Origin: a bacterium
GTDB taxonomy: Bacteria > Bacteroidota > Ignavibacteria > Kapaibacteriales > UBA7675
NCBI GenBank assembly: GCA_030430495.1
Contig: JAUIKM010000010.1
Coordinates: forward strand, 1 to 64,000
DNA length: 64,000 nt
Direction of reading: 5' to 3'
Position numbers and translations under genes: made by a program. Under the pieces are notes generated by a model. It was not told the DNA's origin. It did not search any database and was given only the letters and a program-made list of their open reading frames with translations. Shown in pieces: positions 37,901 to 48,691 of the stretch (positions within the stretch are counted from its first letter, which is position 1; each line of letters begins with the position of its first letter).

Positions 37901-39193
37901 CAGCAGGACCGGGTGACCCTGGATTACGTGCTCGAGGATGTCCCACACTTCGTTGGTCTTGCGCTCGACCAGCTTCTTGGCGCTTTTGACGGTCTTCACA
38001 TATCCGCGCTCAATGAGCTTGCGGATAATAAAGGGCTTGAACAACTCAACCGCCATGTCCTTCGGCAAACCGCATTCGTGAATACGCAGCGAGGGACCAA
38101 CAACAATCACCGAACGACCGGAATAGTCGACGCGTTTACCGAGCAGGTTCTGGCGGAAACGACCGGTTTTACCTTTGAGCATGTCCGACAGCGATTTGAG
38201 CGTGCGCTGCGAATCGCTGCGCGCCGTCGAACGGCGGCTGTTGTCGAACAGAGCGTCAACGGCTTCCTGCAGCATGCGCTTTTCGTTCCGCAGAATCACT
38301 TCAGGCGCTTTGATGTCGATCAGGCGCTTGAGGCGGTTGTTGCGGATGATGACGCGGCGGTACAGGTCGTTGAGGTCGGACGTGGCAAAACGACCGCCTT
38401 CGAGGGGCACCAGGGGACGCAGCTCCGGCGGGATGACCGGGATGACGTCAAGCACCATCCACTCGGGACGGTTTGGAACTTTATTGTCCCGTTCGCGGAA
38501 AGCCTCTATAACGCGCAAGCGTTTGAGCGCTTCCAGCTTTTTCTGCTGCGAGGTTTCAACTTTGAGCTGCTCGCGCAGTTTCGCGGCTTCCTCTTCGGGA
38601 TCCGTACGGCGCAGCAGTTCTTTGACCGCCTCACCGCCGATCAGCGCGATAAATTTGCGCGGATCCTCGTCGTCGAGCTTGTGCTCTTCCGGCGGCAGCG
38701 AGTCCATAATTTTCAGGTACTCTTCTTCCGTCAACAGGTCTTTTTTCTGCAGGCCGGTATTGCCCGGCTGCACGACCGAATAGGATTCGTAGTACACAAT
38801 GCGCTCGACGTCCTTGGTAGGCATACCCAGAACGGCGGCGATTTTGCTGGGCTGCGAACGCAGGAACCAGACGTGAATAACGGGCACGGCCAACATGATG
38901 TGGCCCATGCGCTCGCGGCGCACCGACTTCTGCGTTACTTCAACGCCGCAGCGGTCGCACACGATGCCTTTGTAGCGAATGCGTTTATACTTGCCACACG
39001 CGCATTCCCAGTCGCGAACGGGACCAAAGATCTTTTCGCAGAAAAGACCATCCTTTTCGGGCCGGAATGAGCGGTAGTTTATCGTTTCTGGTTTTGTGAC
39101 CTCTCCGTGTGACCAGTGGAGAATTTCGTCGGAAGAAGCGATCCGAATTGAAACGCTTGAAAATCCCTTGCGGGGAATTGGACGAGATTGCAT
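34928..39193 (-). CDS. rpoC: RNA polymerase subunit beta-prime
   Basis: Catalytic large subunit of RNA polymerase. 1421 residues. The N-terminal zinc finger is complete ([20 protein letters not shown]), the active-site Mg loop is [17 protein letters not shown], the second zinc site is [15 protein letters not shown], and the trigger-loop/bridge region includes [16 protein letters not shown]. Near the C-terminus lie [20 protein letters not shown] and [14 protein letters not shown]. Length and order are typical of Bacteroidota without large insertions. Confidence 0.98.
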   Translation of the reverse strand: MQSRPIPRKGFSSVSIRIASSDEILHWSHGEVTKPETINYRSFRPEKDGLFCEKIFGPVRDWECACGKYKRIRYKGIVCDRCGVEVTQKSVRRERMGHIMLAVPVIHVWFLRSQPSKIAAVLGMPTKDVERIVYYESYSVVQPGNTGLQKKDLLTEEEYLKIMDSLPPEEHKLDDEDPRKFIALIGGEAVKELLRRTDPEEEAAKLREQLKVETSQQKKLEALKRLRVIEAFRERDNKVPNRPEWMVLDVIPVIPPELRPLVPLEGGRFATSDLNDLYRRVIIRNNRLKRLIDIKAPEVILRNEKRMLQEAVDALFDNSRRSTARSDSQRTLKSLSDMLKGKTGRFRQNLLGKRVDYSGRSVIVVGPSLRIHECGLPKDMAVELFKPFIIRKLIERGYVKTVKSAKKLVERKTNEVWDILEHVIQGHPVLLNRAPTLHRLGIQAFQPKLVEGKAIRLHPLVCTAFNADFDGDQMAVHVPLSHEAQLEALLLMLASHNIMHTQNGTPIAVPSQDMVLGCYYITKLRRGVAGEGRIYSSPEEVIIAYNNKRLHLHAKIKTRIGKEYIETTTGRVLFNEIVPVEIGYLNELLSKKRLRQIIGMCFQKAGLAKTVEFLDNLKDMGFSFATRGGLSVNIADLLIPDAKVDIIDKAQAEVDKIENHYQMGVITSGERYNKIVDIWSSSTNRIADRLYTELQRADQGFNTFWMALDSQARGSKEQIRQLAGMRGLMAKPKKSLSGSTGELIENPIIANFKEGLSILEYFISTHGARKGLADTALKTADAGYLTRRLHDVAQDVIVSENDCGTIRGIEMTALKDGEEVKEPLYERILGRISLLDIYDPLTDELIVKSGELIDEEVGRRIDETSIEMVQVRSVLTCESRRGICTNCYGRNLATSKMVDVGEAVGTIAAQSIGEPGTQLTLRTFHTGGTASLIAAQSSIKAKFDGIINFDRVKTITAVEDEEDVEIVVGRGGMIKIINPDTNRELNKYDAMYGARLNVQDGQQVHKGDLIYEWDPYNAVIITEKAGFVRYTEFIDNVTFREEIDEQTGHITKSIIESRDRTKSPSIEIIDEKGEHLQTYLLPTNSQIIVDDAEAVGIGDSLAKIPRDTGKTRDITGGLPRVTELFEARSPQKAAIVSEIDGTVSFGKPKRGSRVLVVTSFDNQTVKEYTVAYNKYVLSQEGDTIRAGDRLTDGPIDPHDILAIKGVNAVQQYLVNEIQEVYGMQGVKLNDKHIEIIVRQMLQKVKVVDSGDSVFLENDHIDRMRFIDENERLKSHVVVVEKGDSKFRENQMVPKRKVREVNTDLKRKTKAVAAYRDPEPSISQPILLGITQAALNTESFISAASFQQTTLVLTEAAVASKVDQLIGLKENIILGQLIPAGTGLRQCQDIRVSSDVGNIFSSDDMPGSLEADAKALKRSVPA

Positions 39194-39274
39194 TGAGCCG
39201 CCTCCATTCCAGAAGTTGAGTTGAGATTGTAAATCTTCTTCCTTTGACCGACAGCGTATCCCGGTGCATCGGTT

Positions 39275-39307
39275 ACGATTCCCGGCTCCGGGTGAGCCGG
39301 GAATCGT
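39275..39307 (-). promoter_or_regulatory. Perfect hairpin between rpoB and rpoC
   Basis: ACGATTCCCGGCTC and GAGCCGGGAATCGT form a 14-bp perfect stem with a 5-base loop directly after the rpoB stop codon. No U-tract follows, so an RNA processing or stability element is more likely than a terminator. Confidence 0.55.
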
Positions 39308-39313
39308 CCGTGC

Positions 39314-42300
39314 TTATTCTTCTACTTTGACTTCGAGAGCGAGGCCCTGCAGCTCACGAATCAAAACATTGAAGGATTCAGGGATGTTCGGATTGGGCAG
39401 GTTTTCACCCTTCACAATCGACTCGTAGGCTTTGGCACGACCCTGCACGTCATCCGACTTGACCGTCAGAATTTCCTGCAGCGTGTGCGCGGCGCCGTAC
39501 GCTTCGAGCGCCCATACCTCCATCTCCCCGAAACGCTGTCCGCCGAATTGCGCTTTACCGCCCAGCGGCTGTTGCGTAATCAGCGAGTACGGCCCAATCG
39601 AACGCGCGTGGATCTTGTCTTCCACAAGGTGCGACAGTTTGAGCATGTAGATCACGCCCACCGTCACGTGCTGCTCGAATTCTTCGCCGGTACGACCGTC
39701 GAAGAGCATTGTTTTACCGTCGGACGGCAAACCGGCTTTTTCGAGCCATGTGTTGACTTCATCCCATGAAGCGCCGTCGAAAATCGGCGAGGCAAAGTGC
39801 ATACCGAGTTTCTGACCGGCCCAGCCCAGCGCCGTTTCGTACAACTGCCCCAGGTTCATCCGCGAGGGCACGCCCAGCGGGTTCAGGACAATGTCGACCG
39901 GCGTACCATCGGGCAGGAAGGGCATGTCTTCGACGGGCACGATCTTGGCCACGATACCTTTGTTACCGTGACGACCGGCCATCTTGTCGCCGACCTGCAG
40001 CTTGCGCTTTTTGGCGACGTAGACTTTGGCCATCTTCATGATGCCGGGCTGCAATTCGTCGCCCGTAATCACTTTGTGGCGTTCGATGCGGATGTCGTCG
40101 AGAATGCGTTCGCGTTTTTTGCGGTAGTTCTCGAACAGGAGGTCGACCGTCGCGAAGTGCTCCTCATTTTCCAGGAAGTTCTGACTCAGGTCGAGCTCCA
40201 GGAAATTGAGGCCTTCTTCTTCGTACTTATCGACAAAGCTGTTGGCCGTAAGTACGGTACCACCGCGGAACACGTTGGTGCCGTCTTTCAGCTTGATGCC
40301 GCCGACGACTTTGTGATCGGCCAGCAGTTTGGACAGGCGTTCAGCCGTATCCGCATCGTGATCCATCAGCAGGTCGTTTTCCTTGCGGGTCAGAGCATCC
40401 TGACGCTCTTTCTCCTGGCGGCGCACATCGGCTTCACGCGTCACGTTGCGACGCGTGAACAGCTTGGTATTTGTCACCACGCCTTTCAGCCCCGGAGGCG
40501 CTTTGAGCGAGGCGTCTTTCACGTCGCCTGCCTTGTCGCCAAAGATGGCGCGCAGCAGTTTCTCTTCCGGCGTCGGATCGGTTTCGCCTTTCGGCGTGAT
40601 TTTACCGATCAGGATGTCGCCTTCGCGCACGTTGGCGCCGACGCGAACAATACCATCTTCATCGAGGTCTTTGGTCGCTTCTTCGCTGACGTTCGGAATC
40701 TCGCGCGTCAGCTCTTCTTCTCCGCGTTTGGTGTCGCGCACCTGCAGTGAGAATTCGACGATGTGCAGCGAGGTGTAGACGTCTTCCGCCACCAGGCGCT
40801 CCGAGAGCACAATAGCATCCTCGAAGTTATAGCCGCTCCAGGGCATGAAAGCCACCAGAACGTTGCGGCCCAGCGCCAATTCACCGTACTGCGTCGAGCT
40901 GCTGTCCACCAGGGGACTGTCTTTCTTGACGCGGTCACCGACCTTGACGGTCGGGCGTTGATTGATGCAGGTATCCTGGTTAGTCCGGTAGAACTTGGTC
41001 AGGTAGTATGTTTTGACGAGTTGGTTGTCGAAGGCAACCAGCTTTTCCGTTTCGGTGCGTTTGTCGTCGTAACGAACGCGCACAAAGTCGGCGCAGACGT
41101 ATTCAACGACGCCGTCGCCTTCAGCGGAAATAACTGCACGCGAATCGCGGGCGACCTTGCCTTCCATCCCGGTACCGACAATCGGCGTTTCCGGGCGCAG
41201 GAGCGGCACGGCCTGGCGTTGCATGTTCGAGCCCATGAGTGCGCGGTTGGCATCATCGTGTTCCAGGAATGGAATCAGCGAAGCAGCCACGCTGGCAATC
41301 TGGTTGGTCGAAACGTCCAGATAGTTGATTTCTTCCGGCGTCACAACCACAAAGTCGCCGGAGCTGCGCGCTTTGATGCGCTCGCCCACCAGGCGGCCTT
41401 TTTCGTTTACAAGCGTTGATGCCGGAGCGATGATTTTGTTTTCATCGCGATCGGCGCGCAAGTGCACGACTTCCGGTTGTACCTGCCCCTCCTTCACCTC
41501 GTGATACGGCGTCTCGATGAAACCGAGCTCGTCGATACGGGCGTGAATGGACAGCGAAGAAATCAGGCCGATGTTGGGCCCCTCAGGCGTTTCGATTGGG
41601 CAGAGGCGACCGTAGTGCGTATAGTGCACATCGCGAACCTCAAAGCCGGCGCGCTCGCGCGTCAGACCACCGGGACCGAGCGCGGAGAGACGGCGTTTGT
41701 GCGTCATCTCCGACAGAGGGTTCACCTGGTCCATGAACTGCGAGAGCTGGTTTGTTCCGAAGAACTGGTTGATCACGGAGGATATGGTCCGTGCGTTGAC
41801 CAACTCGGCCGGCGTCAGCGAATCCGTATCGTGAATGTTGAGACGCTCTTTGATGGTGCGCGCCATACGGGCGAGACCAACATTAAATTGCGCCGTCAAC
41901 TGCTCACCAACGGTACGAACGCGGCGGTTGCCCAGGTGATCGATATCGTCCACCGGACGGCGACCTGCGCGCAGTTCAATCAAATATTTGATGATGGCAA
42001 TAATGTCTCCGACAGTAAGTGTCGTGACTTCACCATCTACTTCAAGTCCGAGTTTGTCGTTGATGCGGTAGCGACCAACCGAGCCGAGGTCATAACGCTT
42101 GGGATTAAAGAACAACTTGTCGATAAGTGCCTGCGCTGTTTCCAGGTCGGGCGCTTCACCGGAACGAAGCTGACGATAAATCCCTTCGAGCGCATCCTCG
42201 CGCGTGCGCGACGTATCCTTCGCCATAGTTCTGGCGATGATCGGTTCGTCGGCAGGGTTGATGTAGTTGAAGAGTTTGACCAGTTCGATCTGCGTACCGT

Positions 42301-43147
42301 TGCGGATCGCCTCAATCAACTCTTCTTCCAGAATGGTGTCGCGGCTGGCGATAATCTCACCCGTGCCGAGGTCGATCACATCGGCAGCGACGCGGCGGCC
42401 GATCATGTCGTCCGTAATGTCGTCGGGTTTCATCTCGGCCGTCAGGTCGAACAACTCGAGAATTTGTTCATCGGAAGAATACCCCAGTGCACGCAGAAGC
42501 ATGGTCACCGGGAATTTCTTTTTGCGATCGATATACACGTACATCACGTGGTGGATATCGGTCGAAAATTCCACCCACGAGCCGCGGAAAGGAATGATAC
42601 GCGCGGAGAAAACGCGCGTGCCGTTCGGGTGCATAGCATCGCTGAAGAACACGCCGGGAGAACGGTGCAACTGCGAGACCACCACGCGTTCGGCGCCGTT
42701 GATAACAAAGGTGCCGCGCGGCGTCATCGCCGGAATGTTACCCAGGTACACATCCTGCTCAATCGTCTCGATGTAGTCTTCCGACTTCGGATCGACCTTG
42801 GACGACAGGCGCAGCCGTGCCTTGAGGGGGCGCGAGTAGGTCAGCTCACGTTCGCGGCACTCCTGCTCGGTATATTTGGGGCGTTCAATATGATAGTCGA
42901 TGAACTCGAGCTCATAGATCTCGCGTGCATCGACGATCGGAAAGTTAGTTTTGAACGCCTGGAAAAGACCGGTATTTTTGCGTTCGCTTTGTTTGATCTC
43001 GTCCTGGAGGAAATCATCATAAGCCTGTATCTGAACGCTGAGCAGGTCGCCGGTGTGCACTTGCGAATTGAACGTCGCAAATGACACCCGCTCAAAGTTG
43101 AGGCCGGTAAGTTCTTTTCTGGAAGTCCCGGTTTGATTCGTGCTCAA
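39314..43147 (-). CDS. rpoB: RNA polymerase subunit beta, TTG start
   Basis: The start is TTG at 43147 ([20 protein letters not shown] after the first residue), because GGGAGG lies 6 bases upstream; the track start adds 53 residues with no family similarity. The result has 1277 residues. The rifampicin region [20 protein letters not shown] and [20 protein letters not shown] is wild type at the usual resistance positions. Other landmarks are [60 protein letters not shown] and [21 protein letters not shown] hairpin precedes it, between rplL and rpoB. Confidence 0.97.
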   Translation of the reverse strand: MSTNQTGTSRKELTGLNFERVSFATFNSQVHTGDLLSVQIQAYDDFLQDEIKQSERKNTGLFQAFKTNFPIVDAREIYELEFIDYHIERPKYTEQECRERELTYSRPLKARLRLSSKVDPKSEDYIETIEQDVYLGNIPAMTPRGTFVINGAERVVVSQLHRSPGVFFSDAMHPNGTRVFSARIIPFRGSWVEFSTDIHHVMYVYIDRKKKFPVTMLLRALGYSSDEQILELFDLTAEMKPDDITDDMIGRRVAADVIDLGTGEIIASRDTILEEELIEAIRNGTQIELVKLFNYINPADEPIIARTMAKDTSRTREDALEGIYRQLRSGEAPDLETAQALIDKLFFNPKRYDLGSVGRYRINDKLGLEVDGEVTTLTVGDIIAIIKYLIELRAGRRPVDDIDHLGNRRVRTVGEQLTAQFNVGLARMARTIKERLNIHDTDSLTPAELVNARTISSVINQFFGTNQLSQFMDQVNPLSEMTHKRRLSALGPGGLTRERAGFEVRDVHYTHYGRLCPIETPEGPNIGLISSLSIHARIDELGFIETPYHEVKEGQVQPEVVHLRADRDENKIIAPASTLVNEKGRLVGERIKARSSGDFVVVTPEEINYLDVSTNQIASVAASLIPFLEHDDANRALMGSNMQRQAVPLLRPETPIVGTGMEGKVARDSRAVISAEGDGVVEYVCADFVRVRYDDKRTETEKLVAFDNQLVKTYYLTKFYRTNQDTCINQRPTVKVGDRVKKDSPLVDSSSTQYGELALGRNVLVAFMPWSGYNFEDAIVLSERLVAEDVYTSLHIVEFSLQVRDTKRGEEELTREIPNVSEEATKDLDEDGIVRVGANVREGDILIGKITPKGETDPTPEEKLLRAIFGDKAGDVKDASLKAPPGLKGVVTNTKLFTRRNVTREADVRRQEKERQDALTRKENDLLMDHDADTAERLSKLLADHKVVGGIKLKDGTNVFRGGTVLTANSFVDKYEEEGLNFLELDLSQNFLENEEHFATVDLLFENYRKKRERILDDIRIERHKVITGDELQPGIMKMAKVYVAKKRKLQVGDKMAGRHGNKGIVAKIVPVEDMPFLPDGTPVDIVLNPLGVPSRMNLGQLYETALGWAGQKLGMHFASPIFDGASWDEVNTWLEKAGLPSDGKTMLFDGRTGEEFEQHVTVGVIYMLKLSHLVEDKIHARSIGPYSLITQQPLGGKAQFGGQRFGEMEVWALEAYGAAHTLQEILTVKSDDVQGRAKAYESIVKGENLPNPNIPESFNVLIRELQGLALEVKVEE

Positions 43148-43381
43148 GAGCCACCTCCCGGTTGCTGTATACAGGGAAAAAAATAGGATTTTTCGGCAGC
43201 GGCCAGCGGGCCACTCACCAAAAAACCCTACAATTTTTCGTTGGAATTCGTAGTTTTGTGCATGGATCGTAAGTCGTACACCAGATGCGATCCGAAGAAT
43301 TCCCACTTCATGCGTCTGTTAAACTCTCCGTCGCGATCGCTCATTTTCCCTACGACGAATAAAACCGCATAAAGTGCAAAA

Positions 43382-43409
43382 GGGCAACTATTGATGACAA
43401 TAGTTGCCC
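43382..43409 (-). terminator. Attenuator-like hairpin between rplL and rpoB
   Basis: GGGCAACTATTG and CAATAGTTGCCC form a 12-bp perfect stem with a 4-base loop, 24 bases after rplL, followed on the minus strand by CTTTTGCAC. The same position holds the partial terminator that lowers rpoBC relative to rplJL in E. coli; that role here is inferred. Confidence 0.65.
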
Positions 43410-43433
43410 GCAAGCTTGCCCAATCCGATTCGC

Positions 43434-43811
43434 TTACTTGATCGTGACTTTGGCGCCAACAGCTTCCAGTTCTTTCTGGACAGACTCGGCTTCCTCTTTC
43501 GACACGGCCTCTTTGATCACTTTCGGCGCACCGTCCACCGCTTCTTTGGCTTCTTTCAGGCCAAGACCCAGCAGAGAGCGAACCGCTTTGATCACGTTGA
43601 TTTTTTGCGAACCGACATCCGTCAGCTCCACGTCGAATTCGGTTTTTTCTTCTTCAGCCGGGCCGGCAGCTTCAGCGCCGGGGGCAACAGCCATCGCCAT
43701 GGGCGCAGCTGCGGTAACACCGAATTTTTCTTCGAGAGCGGATTTGAGTTCGGATGCTTCGACCAGCGTAAGGCCGCTGATCTTTTCAACGAGTTCTTCA
43801 ACAACAGACAT
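43434..43811 (-). CDS. rplL: 50S ribosomal protein L7/L12
   Basis: Stalk protein present in several copies per ribosome; recruits translation GTPases. 125 residues: N-terminal dimerisation part [20 protein letters not shown], an Ala/Pro-rich hinge ([20 protein letters not shown]), and the C-terminal domain [20 protein letters not shown] then [20 protein letters not shown]. Binds L10, whose gene lies directly upstream. Confidence 0.97.
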   Translation of the reverse strand: MSVVEELVEKISGLTLVEASELKSALEEKFGVTAAAPMAMAVAPGAEAAGPAEEEKTEFDVELTDVGSQKINVIKAVRSLLGLGLKEAKEAVDGAPKVIKEAVSKEEAESVQKELEAVGAKVTIK

Positions 43812-43916
43812 TGATACTACTCCTGAAACTGTATTGTGATTTTTGATGTCAAAAATTGTAGATCGACCGGTCGGAGCCGATCTGAAGACCGGAACCTTAA
43901 GGTTTGAAGCGAGTAA

Positions 43917-44444
43917 TTATGCTGCTTCGCGCGCTTTGGCCGACTCTTCAATAACGGATGCCAGATCGCGCATTACTGCGTTGATTGCACCGACGATACC
44001 CGAGGCGGGCGCATTAAGGCTGCCAAGGATGCCGGCAATCAGATCTTCGCGGGTCGGCAGAGAAGCCACCTGCTTGAGTTGCGAGCCGTCGAAAACCTGA
44101 CCGTCCACGACGGCGGCTTTCAAGTCGAGTTTCTTCGTATCGCCGACGATCTTTTTGATCACGCGCGCCGGGGCTACCGGATCGTCGTAACCAAACGCAA
44201 CCGCCGTTTGACCGATGTATTTGTCATCGGGCAATTCGAACGTGCCGACTTCGGCAATCGCACGCTTCAGCAGCGTGTTCTTGGCCACTTTCAGTTCCGC
44301 ATTGGCATCTCTGAACTGGCGACGGAACGCGATGGACTCGGGAGCTGTCACGCCCGTAAAGTCTACGAGGTAGACTCCACCGGACCGCCCGAGTTTTTCC
44401 ACCAGGTCGGCTACCATCACCTTTTTCTGTTCTTTGGAGACCAT
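43917..44444 (-). CDS. rplJ: 50S ribosomal protein L10
   Basis: Anchors the L7/L12 dimers to 23S rRNA. The ATG at 44444 (MVSKEQKKVMVADLVEKL, 175 residues) follows AAAGG; the track start adds 20 residues not seen in the family. Conserved: GVYLVDFTGVTAPESIAFRR, LKVAKNTLLKRAIAEVGTFE and a C-terminal helix for L12 binding. The 118-base leader between rplA and rplJ is where L10 autoregulation acts in other bacteria. Confidence 0.95.
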   Translation of the reverse strand: MVSKEQKKVMVADLVEKLGRSGGVYLVDFTGVTAPESIAFRRQFRDANAELKVAKNTLLKRAIAEVGTFELPDDKYIGQTAVAFGYDDPVAPARVIKKIVGDTKKLDLKAAVVDGQVFDGSQLKQVASLPTREDLIAGILGSLNAPASGIVGAINAVMRDLASVIEESAKAREAA

Positions 44445-44562
44445 GTTCGACCTTTGCCGTTTACTGCAATGATGCCCGGTGGGTAGAAGCGATCCGCCGG
44501 ACAAAATCGATGTATAGAAACGAGTGCGTAATAATTTCGGAGTTTATCGAATGAGACGGCGA

Positions 44563-45252
44563 TCAGCTGAACGACGATTCGCTAACTGCAACGCTCGGCC
44601 CCATTGTCGAAGAGAAATGAATGCTCTTGATGTACTTACCCTTAGCAGCGGAAGGTTTGGCGCGCAGAATGCTGGCGACAAATACCTGCAGGTTTTCCTG
44701 CAGTTGCGTCTCGCTGAAAGAAACCTTGCCGATTGCAGCGTGAATATTGCCGCCTTTGTCGACACGGTATTCAATCTTACCAGCTTTGACCTCGCCGACG
44801 GCTTTCACGACGTCCGGCGTCACCGTACCGCTTTTAGGGTTCGGCATCAGACCGCGCGGACCGAGAATGCGGCCGAGTTTACCAACCTGGCCCATTGTGT
44901 CGGGCGTGGCGATAACAACATCGACGTCAGTCCATCCGGACTGTACTTTTTCGACGTACTCATCGAGACCGGCGTAGTCGGCGCCTGCGTCAAGTGCCTC
45001 TTTGTCAAGCGGCGGACGCGCAAAAACGAGAACGCGAACACTTTTACCGGTTCCATGCGGCAGCGAAACCGTGCCACGCACAACCTGATCGGCTTTGCGC
45101 GGATCGACACCGAGCCACATTGAAACTTCGAATGATTCGTCGAATTTTGCGGTGGCGCCCTGTTTGATCGCCTTCACCGCTTCGGCGACATCGTACATTT
45201 TTTTATCGTCCACGAGCTTGCGTGAACTGGTATAGCGTTTGCTGCGTTTCAT
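44563..45252 (-). CDS. rplA: 50S ribosomal protein L1
   Basis: Builds the mobile L1 stalk at the E site. 229 residues: [60 protein letters not shown] and the C-terminal [17 protein letters not shown]. Located between rplK and rplJ. Confidence 0.97.
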   Translation of the reverse strand: MKRSKRYTSSRKLVDDKKMYDVAEAVKAIKQGATAKFDESFEVSMWLGVDPRKADQVVRGTVSLPHGTGKSVRVLVFARPPLDKEALDAGADYAGLDEYVEKVQSGWTDVDVVIATPDTMGQVGKLGRILGPRGLMPNPKSGTVTPDVVKAVGEVKAGKIEYRVDKGGNIHAAIGKVSFSETQLQENLQVFVASILRAKPSAAKGKYIKSIHFSSTMGPSVAVSESSFS

Positions 45253-45321
45253 AGCGCTTTTGCCAAAATAAAATACTGTTCAACAACAGAAACGGCGCCC
45301 GGCGGCGCCGTATAAATGGGA

Positions 45322-45747
45322 TCAGTCTTCCACCCGCAGCCCCATGCTGCGGGCAGTCCCGGCAAGCATGCTGACGGCGCTTTCGACCGTGTGACAGTTA
45401 AGGTCTTCCATTTTGACCTTGGCAATTTCTTCGAGTTGCCCACGCTTGACTGAACCGACTTTGATTTTGTTCGATTCGGCCGATCCGCCTTTAATATTGG
45501 CGGCTTCCATAAGCAGGGCTGATGCCGGCGGCGACTTGACAATGAACGTAAAGGACTTGTCACTAAAGAACGTCACCACGACCGGAAGGATCTTCCCGGC
45601 TTGCGATTGCGATTTCGAGTTAAACTGCTTAACAAATTCCATCCCGTTCAGGCCGCGTTGACCGAAGGCCGGACCTACCGGCGGAGCCATCGTCGCTTGA
45701 CCGCCACGGATCTGCAATTTGAACGAACCAGCTACCTTTTTAGCCAT
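45322..45747 (-). CDS. rplK: 50S ribosomal protein L11
   Basis: Forms the GTPase-associated centre with 23S rRNA. 141 residues: SFKLQIRGGQATMAPPVGPA, GQRGLNGMEFVKQFNSKSQ and the C-terminal rRNA-binding domain ending AVSMLAGTARSMGLRVED. The proline-rich motif PPVGPAFGQRG is intact. Confidence 0.97.
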   Translation of the reverse strand: MAKKVAGSFKLQIRGGQATMAPPVGPAFGQRGLNGMEFVKQFNSKSQSQAGKILPVVVTFFSDKSFTFIVKSPPASALLMEAANIKGGSAESNKIKVGSVKRGQLEEIAKVKMEDLNCHTVESAVSMLAGTARSMGLRVED

Positions 45748-45801
45748 ATTATTGTCGCACGCTAATAAATCGAAAAAGCCGCCTCACGCGTGAAGCGCGA
45801 T

Positions 45802-46350
45802 TCAGCTTTCCATTTCAATTTGGCTGAAGTCCAGCTCCACCGGCGTTTTGCGCCCGAGGATTCCGACTTCGACTTTAAGTTTTTGTTTTTGGTTATTGAC
45901 TTCTTTCACCACACCGGAGAAACCGGTGAACGGTCCGTCGATAACTTTAACGGGGTCGCCTTCCGAGAAGCTGTTTTCAATGGTTTCGATATCCTTGCGC
46001 TCTTCTACGCGCCCCAGGATCCGATCCACCTCAGCCTTCTGCAAGGGCACCGGTTCCGTCTTGGTGCCGACAAATCCAATAACCGATGGAATGTTCGTGA
46101 CGACGTCACGAGTCCAATTGTCAAGAATCAGCCGGATCATAATGTATCCGGGCAGGAAATTTCGCGTCCGCGTACGGCGCTTGCCGCCGCGCACCTCAAA
46201 CACCGTCTCCTGAGGAATCAGGATGTCGGTGATTTTTTCAGATATTTCAAGACGTTTAATCTCCACTTCCAGCGCCTGTTTAACGCGCTGCTCGTGGCCG
46301 GAAAACGTCCGCAAGGCATACCACTTATGTTCTGGAGTTGCTTCTTCCAT
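45802..46350 (-). CDS. nusG: Transcription termination/antitermination factor NusG
   Basis: Binds RNA polymerase and couples it to Rho or the ribosome. 182 residues: N-terminal NGN domain KWYALRTFSGHEQRVKQALE, FLPGYIMIRLILDNWTRDVV, and the C-terminal KOW domain GDPVKVIDGPFTGFSGVVKE. Located between secE and rplK in the conserved order. Confidence 0.97.
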   Translation of the reverse strand: MEEATPEHKWYALRTFSGHEQRVKQALEVEIKRLEISEKITDILIPQETVFEVRGGKRRTRTRNFLPGYIMIRLILDNWTRDVVTNIPSVIGFVGTKTEPVPLQKAEVDRILGRVEERKDIETIENSFSEGDPVKVIDGPFTGFSGVVKEVNNQKQKLKVEVGILGRKTPVELDFSQIEMES

Positions 46351-46467
46351 ACGTACTGACTCTATGCGGAACTAGCCGCCCGTGTGACTGCACAAATCTG
46401 TCTGAATGACGTCGGAAATGAATACCAACTACCGCACTGATCGTGATGGCGCGGTGAACGGCCGAAA

Positions 46468-46650
46468 TCAGAGGAACATCAGGTCGACGATATTCGTCAT
46501 GAAGATGTCGACCACATAAGTAAACAAGGTAATGACCGCACAGGCAACAATAGTGACCAGGGTCGATTCCTTGAGTTGTTCCTGCGTCGGCCAGGACACT
46601 TTTTTCATCTCTTTCGAGACTTCATCCAGGTAATTTTTAATCTTTTCCAT
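46468..46650 (-). CDS. secE: Preprotein translocase subunit SecE
   Basis: Small essential SecYEG subunit. 60 residues: amphipathic helix MEKIKNYLDEVSKEMKKVSW, the conserved WPTQEQLKEST, and a single C-terminal membrane helix LVTIVACAVITLFTYVVDIF. First protein gene after the tRNA cluster. rpmG, which lies next to secE in many bacteria, is absent. Confidence 0.95.
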   Translation of the reverse strand: MEKIKNYLDEVSKEMKKVSWPTQEQLKESTLVTIVACAVITLFTYVVDIFMTNIVDLMFL

Positions 46651-46751
46651 CGTTCAGTTCACCCGTCTTCAGTAGACCGGAAGTAGCATGCAAGAGTTGC
46701 CGTCAGAACTGGGCAACCGGTTTTACAACTCCATCACCTGATGCCCCTTTG

Positions 46752-46824
<73 letters not shown>

Positions 46825-46864
46825 AAAGTGCCCGTCCCGTGCTCCGAGAGCTGCCTCGAACGTG

Positions 46865-46936
<72 letters not shown>

Positions 46937-46978
46937 CTAAAAAAGCGGTGAAGCAATGAAGCCGCACCGCGCATCAAG

Positions 46979-47051
46979 AGCGGGAGACGAGGCTCGAACT
47001 CGCAACCAACAGCTTGGAAGGCTGTGACTCTACCAATTGAGTTACTCCCGC
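46979..47051 (-). tRNA. tRNA-Gly (TCC)
   Basis: Cloverleaf on the minus strand: acceptor GCGGGAG/CTCCCGC, anticodon arm ACAGC-CTTCCAA-GCTGT (anticodon TCC), T loop GAGTTCGAGCC. 73 bases with discriminator T. Confidence 0.95.
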
Positions 47052-47057
47052 AGATCG

Positions 47058-47139
47058 TGGGCAGGGAAGGATTCGAACCTCCGAAGGCGTAGCCAGCAGA
47101 TTTACAGTCTGCCCCGTTTAACCACTTCGGTACCTGCCC
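47058..47139 (-). tRNA. tRNA-Tyr (GTA)
   Basis: Class II tRNA of 82 bases on the minus strand with a long variable arm: acceptor GGGCAGG/CCTGCCC, anticodon arm GCAGA-CTGTAAA-TCTGC (anticodon GTA), T loop AGGTTCGAATCC. First gene of the operon and only 6 bases from tRNA-Gly. Confidence 0.95.
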
Positions 47140-47165
47140 TTGTATTCGCGTCAGGGGATAGCTTG

Positions 47166-47195
47166 CAAATATAGGGAATTAATTTCGGTTGTCAA
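47166..47195 (-). promoter_or_regulatory. Strong promoter of the tRNA-secE-nusG-rpl-rpoBC operon
   Basis: On the minus strand a perfect TTGACA is followed after 16 bases by TATATTTG, an exact Bacteroidota TAnnTTTG element, about 27 bases before tRNA-Tyr. It lies in an AT-rich island. The match at both elements makes it the most convincing promoter in the window. Confidence 0.8.
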
Positions 47196-47302
47196 TTATA
47201 AATATGACTTTTTGGGGAAAAATTCCTGTGCCCGACCTTTTCACTTGCCGGGTGGCAATCCTCTCGTACTTCTCTTCTCCCCCTGTCAAATCCCGACCGG
47301 CC

Positions 47303-48451
47303 CTACACCGCCGCGGCTGAAGCGCGCCGCGCAGCCATCGCCTGGCAAAAGTGCGCAAATAAGTAGTCGGAATCGTGAGTGCCGGGTGCGGCTTCCGGGT
47401 GGTATTGCACACACATCAGCGCCAGGTCACGGTGTTGCAGACCGGCCACTGTGTGGTCGTTGATGTTCATATGGGTCAACTCAAGCTCAGCCGGAAGGCT
47501 CTTGTGGTCCACGCTGAAACCGTGATTTTGCGATGTGATCTCAATGACGCCATTCTGCTCGCGACGCACCGGATGGTTCAATCCGCGATGCCCAAATTTC
47601 AACTTGTAGGTCTCTGCGCCGAAAGCCAGTGCAATAAGTTGATGCCCAAGACAGATGCCGAACATCGGCAGTTCTTCCGCCAAGCGACGAACAACCGGGA
47701 ATGCGTAGGTAACCGCCGCAGGGTCGCCGGGGCCGTTCGACAAGAATACGCCGTCGGGCTGCCAGGCCATGATTTCTTCAACCGAACTGCGTGCCGGAAA
47801 GACGCGCACCTCACAGCCGCTAAGTGTCAGGCGACGAAGAATATTGCGTTTGATGCCAAAATCAAATGCCGCAACGCGGAAGATCTCTTCCGAACTGTGG
47901 GGCGGCGCCTCGCAAAGCAGCGGCTCGTCGTCGCCCAACACAAAGGTGTAGGCTTTGTCGACAGAAACCTCGCCGGTGAGGTCAAGGCCGTTCATGTCGC
48001 GCACGGCCTGGACGCGTTGCATCATCTCTTGTTCGTCACCGCGTTTGGTGGTGATGACGCCGCGCATAGCGCCTTCGCTGCGCAGAATGCGGGTTAAACG
48101 CCGAGTGTCAATGCCTTCAATGCCGATGACACCGTGCCGCTTCAAGTATTCGTCGAGCGTCTGCTCGCTGCGCCAGTTGGACGCAGTTTTAGCACACTCC
48201 CGTACAACTATCCCGCTGACCTGGATCCGCCCGGATTCTTCGTCAAAGTGGTTGACGCCAACATTGCCGATATGCGGACAGGTAAAGGTGACTATCTGCC
48301 CGCGGTAACTGGGATCGGTCAACACTTCCTGATAACCGCTCATCGCCGTGTTAAACACCACTTCGCCACCGCCGTCCGTATCTGTTGCGCCAAAAGCGCG
48401 CCCTTCCAGTACAACGCCGTTTTCCAGTGCCAGCCAGGCGGTTCTTTGCAT
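47303..48451 (-). CDS. carA: Carbamoyl-phosphate synthase small subunit
   Basis: Glutamine amidotransferase subunit that feeds ammonia to CarB for arginine and pyrimidine synthesis. 382 residues. The N-terminal domain has VFNTAMSGYQEVLTDPSYRG. The class I amidotransferase domain has FLSNGPGDPAAV, the nucleophile Cys267 in FGICLGHQLIALAFG, and His351 and Glu353 in VQYHPEAAPG, so the triad is complete. carB is not in the window. It stands alone on the minus strand and ends upstream of the tRNA operon promoter. Confidence 0.97.
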   Translation of the reverse strand: MQRTAWLALENGVVLEGRAFGATDTDGGGEVVFNTAMSGYQEVLTDPSYRGQIVTFTCPHIGNVGVNHFDEESGRIQVSGIVVRECAKTASNWRSEQTLDEYLKRHGVIGIEGIDTRRLTRILRSEGAMRGVITTKRGDEQEMMQRVQAVRDMNGLDLTGEVSVDKAYTFVLGDDEPLLCEAPPHSSEEIFRVAAFDFGIKRNILRRLTLSGCEVRVFPARSSVEEIMAWQPDGVFLSNGPGDPAAVTYAFPVVRRLAEELPMFGICLGHQLIALAFGAETYKLKFGHRGLNHPVRREQNGVIEITSQNHGFSVDHKSLPAELELTHMNINDHTVAGLQHRDLALMCVQYHPEAAPGTHDSDYLFAHFCQAMAARRASAAAV

Positions 48452-48482
48452 GTGTCGACCCCTATGTTTCCCGCAGAATATT

Positions 48483-48512
48483 GCAAGTTATTGACGTTTC
48501 CCGAGGCATCAA
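48483..48512 (-). promoter_or_regulatory. Candidate carA promoter
   Basis: TTGATG-N16-TAACTTGC on the minus strand, with the same spacing as the tRNA operon promoter and about 30 bases before the carA ATG. The -7 half is only a partial match. Confidence 0.35.
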
Positions 48513-48691
48513 AATTGGGGCCAATTAAACATTGTTTTATTAGGTCGATTTCTGTAAGTTCAAAGCTGTATGTGGCGGGCCGCGCGCTGACTGGTCTGCG
48601 ACACATTTGACATAGTAAATCCCCACATCTGTATCGAGGAAGGAGGTGTCTCTTCCCAAAGACAGCGCGTCAGAAAAAATCGATCCGCCAA

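Noticed and set aside
37214-39070. 618-residue plus-strand ORF opposite rpoC (and 41462..43084 opposite rpoB, 57501..59153 opposite dnaK)
   Set aside because: These long antisense ORFs mirror highly biased codons of conserved genes; their translations are His/Arg/Val/Phe-rich, have no signal or domain pattern, and lack ribosome sites.
46825-46864. Possible tuf gene or remnant between tRNA-Thr and tRNA-Trp
   Set aside because: The gap is only 40 bases and contains no EF-Tu-like sequence.
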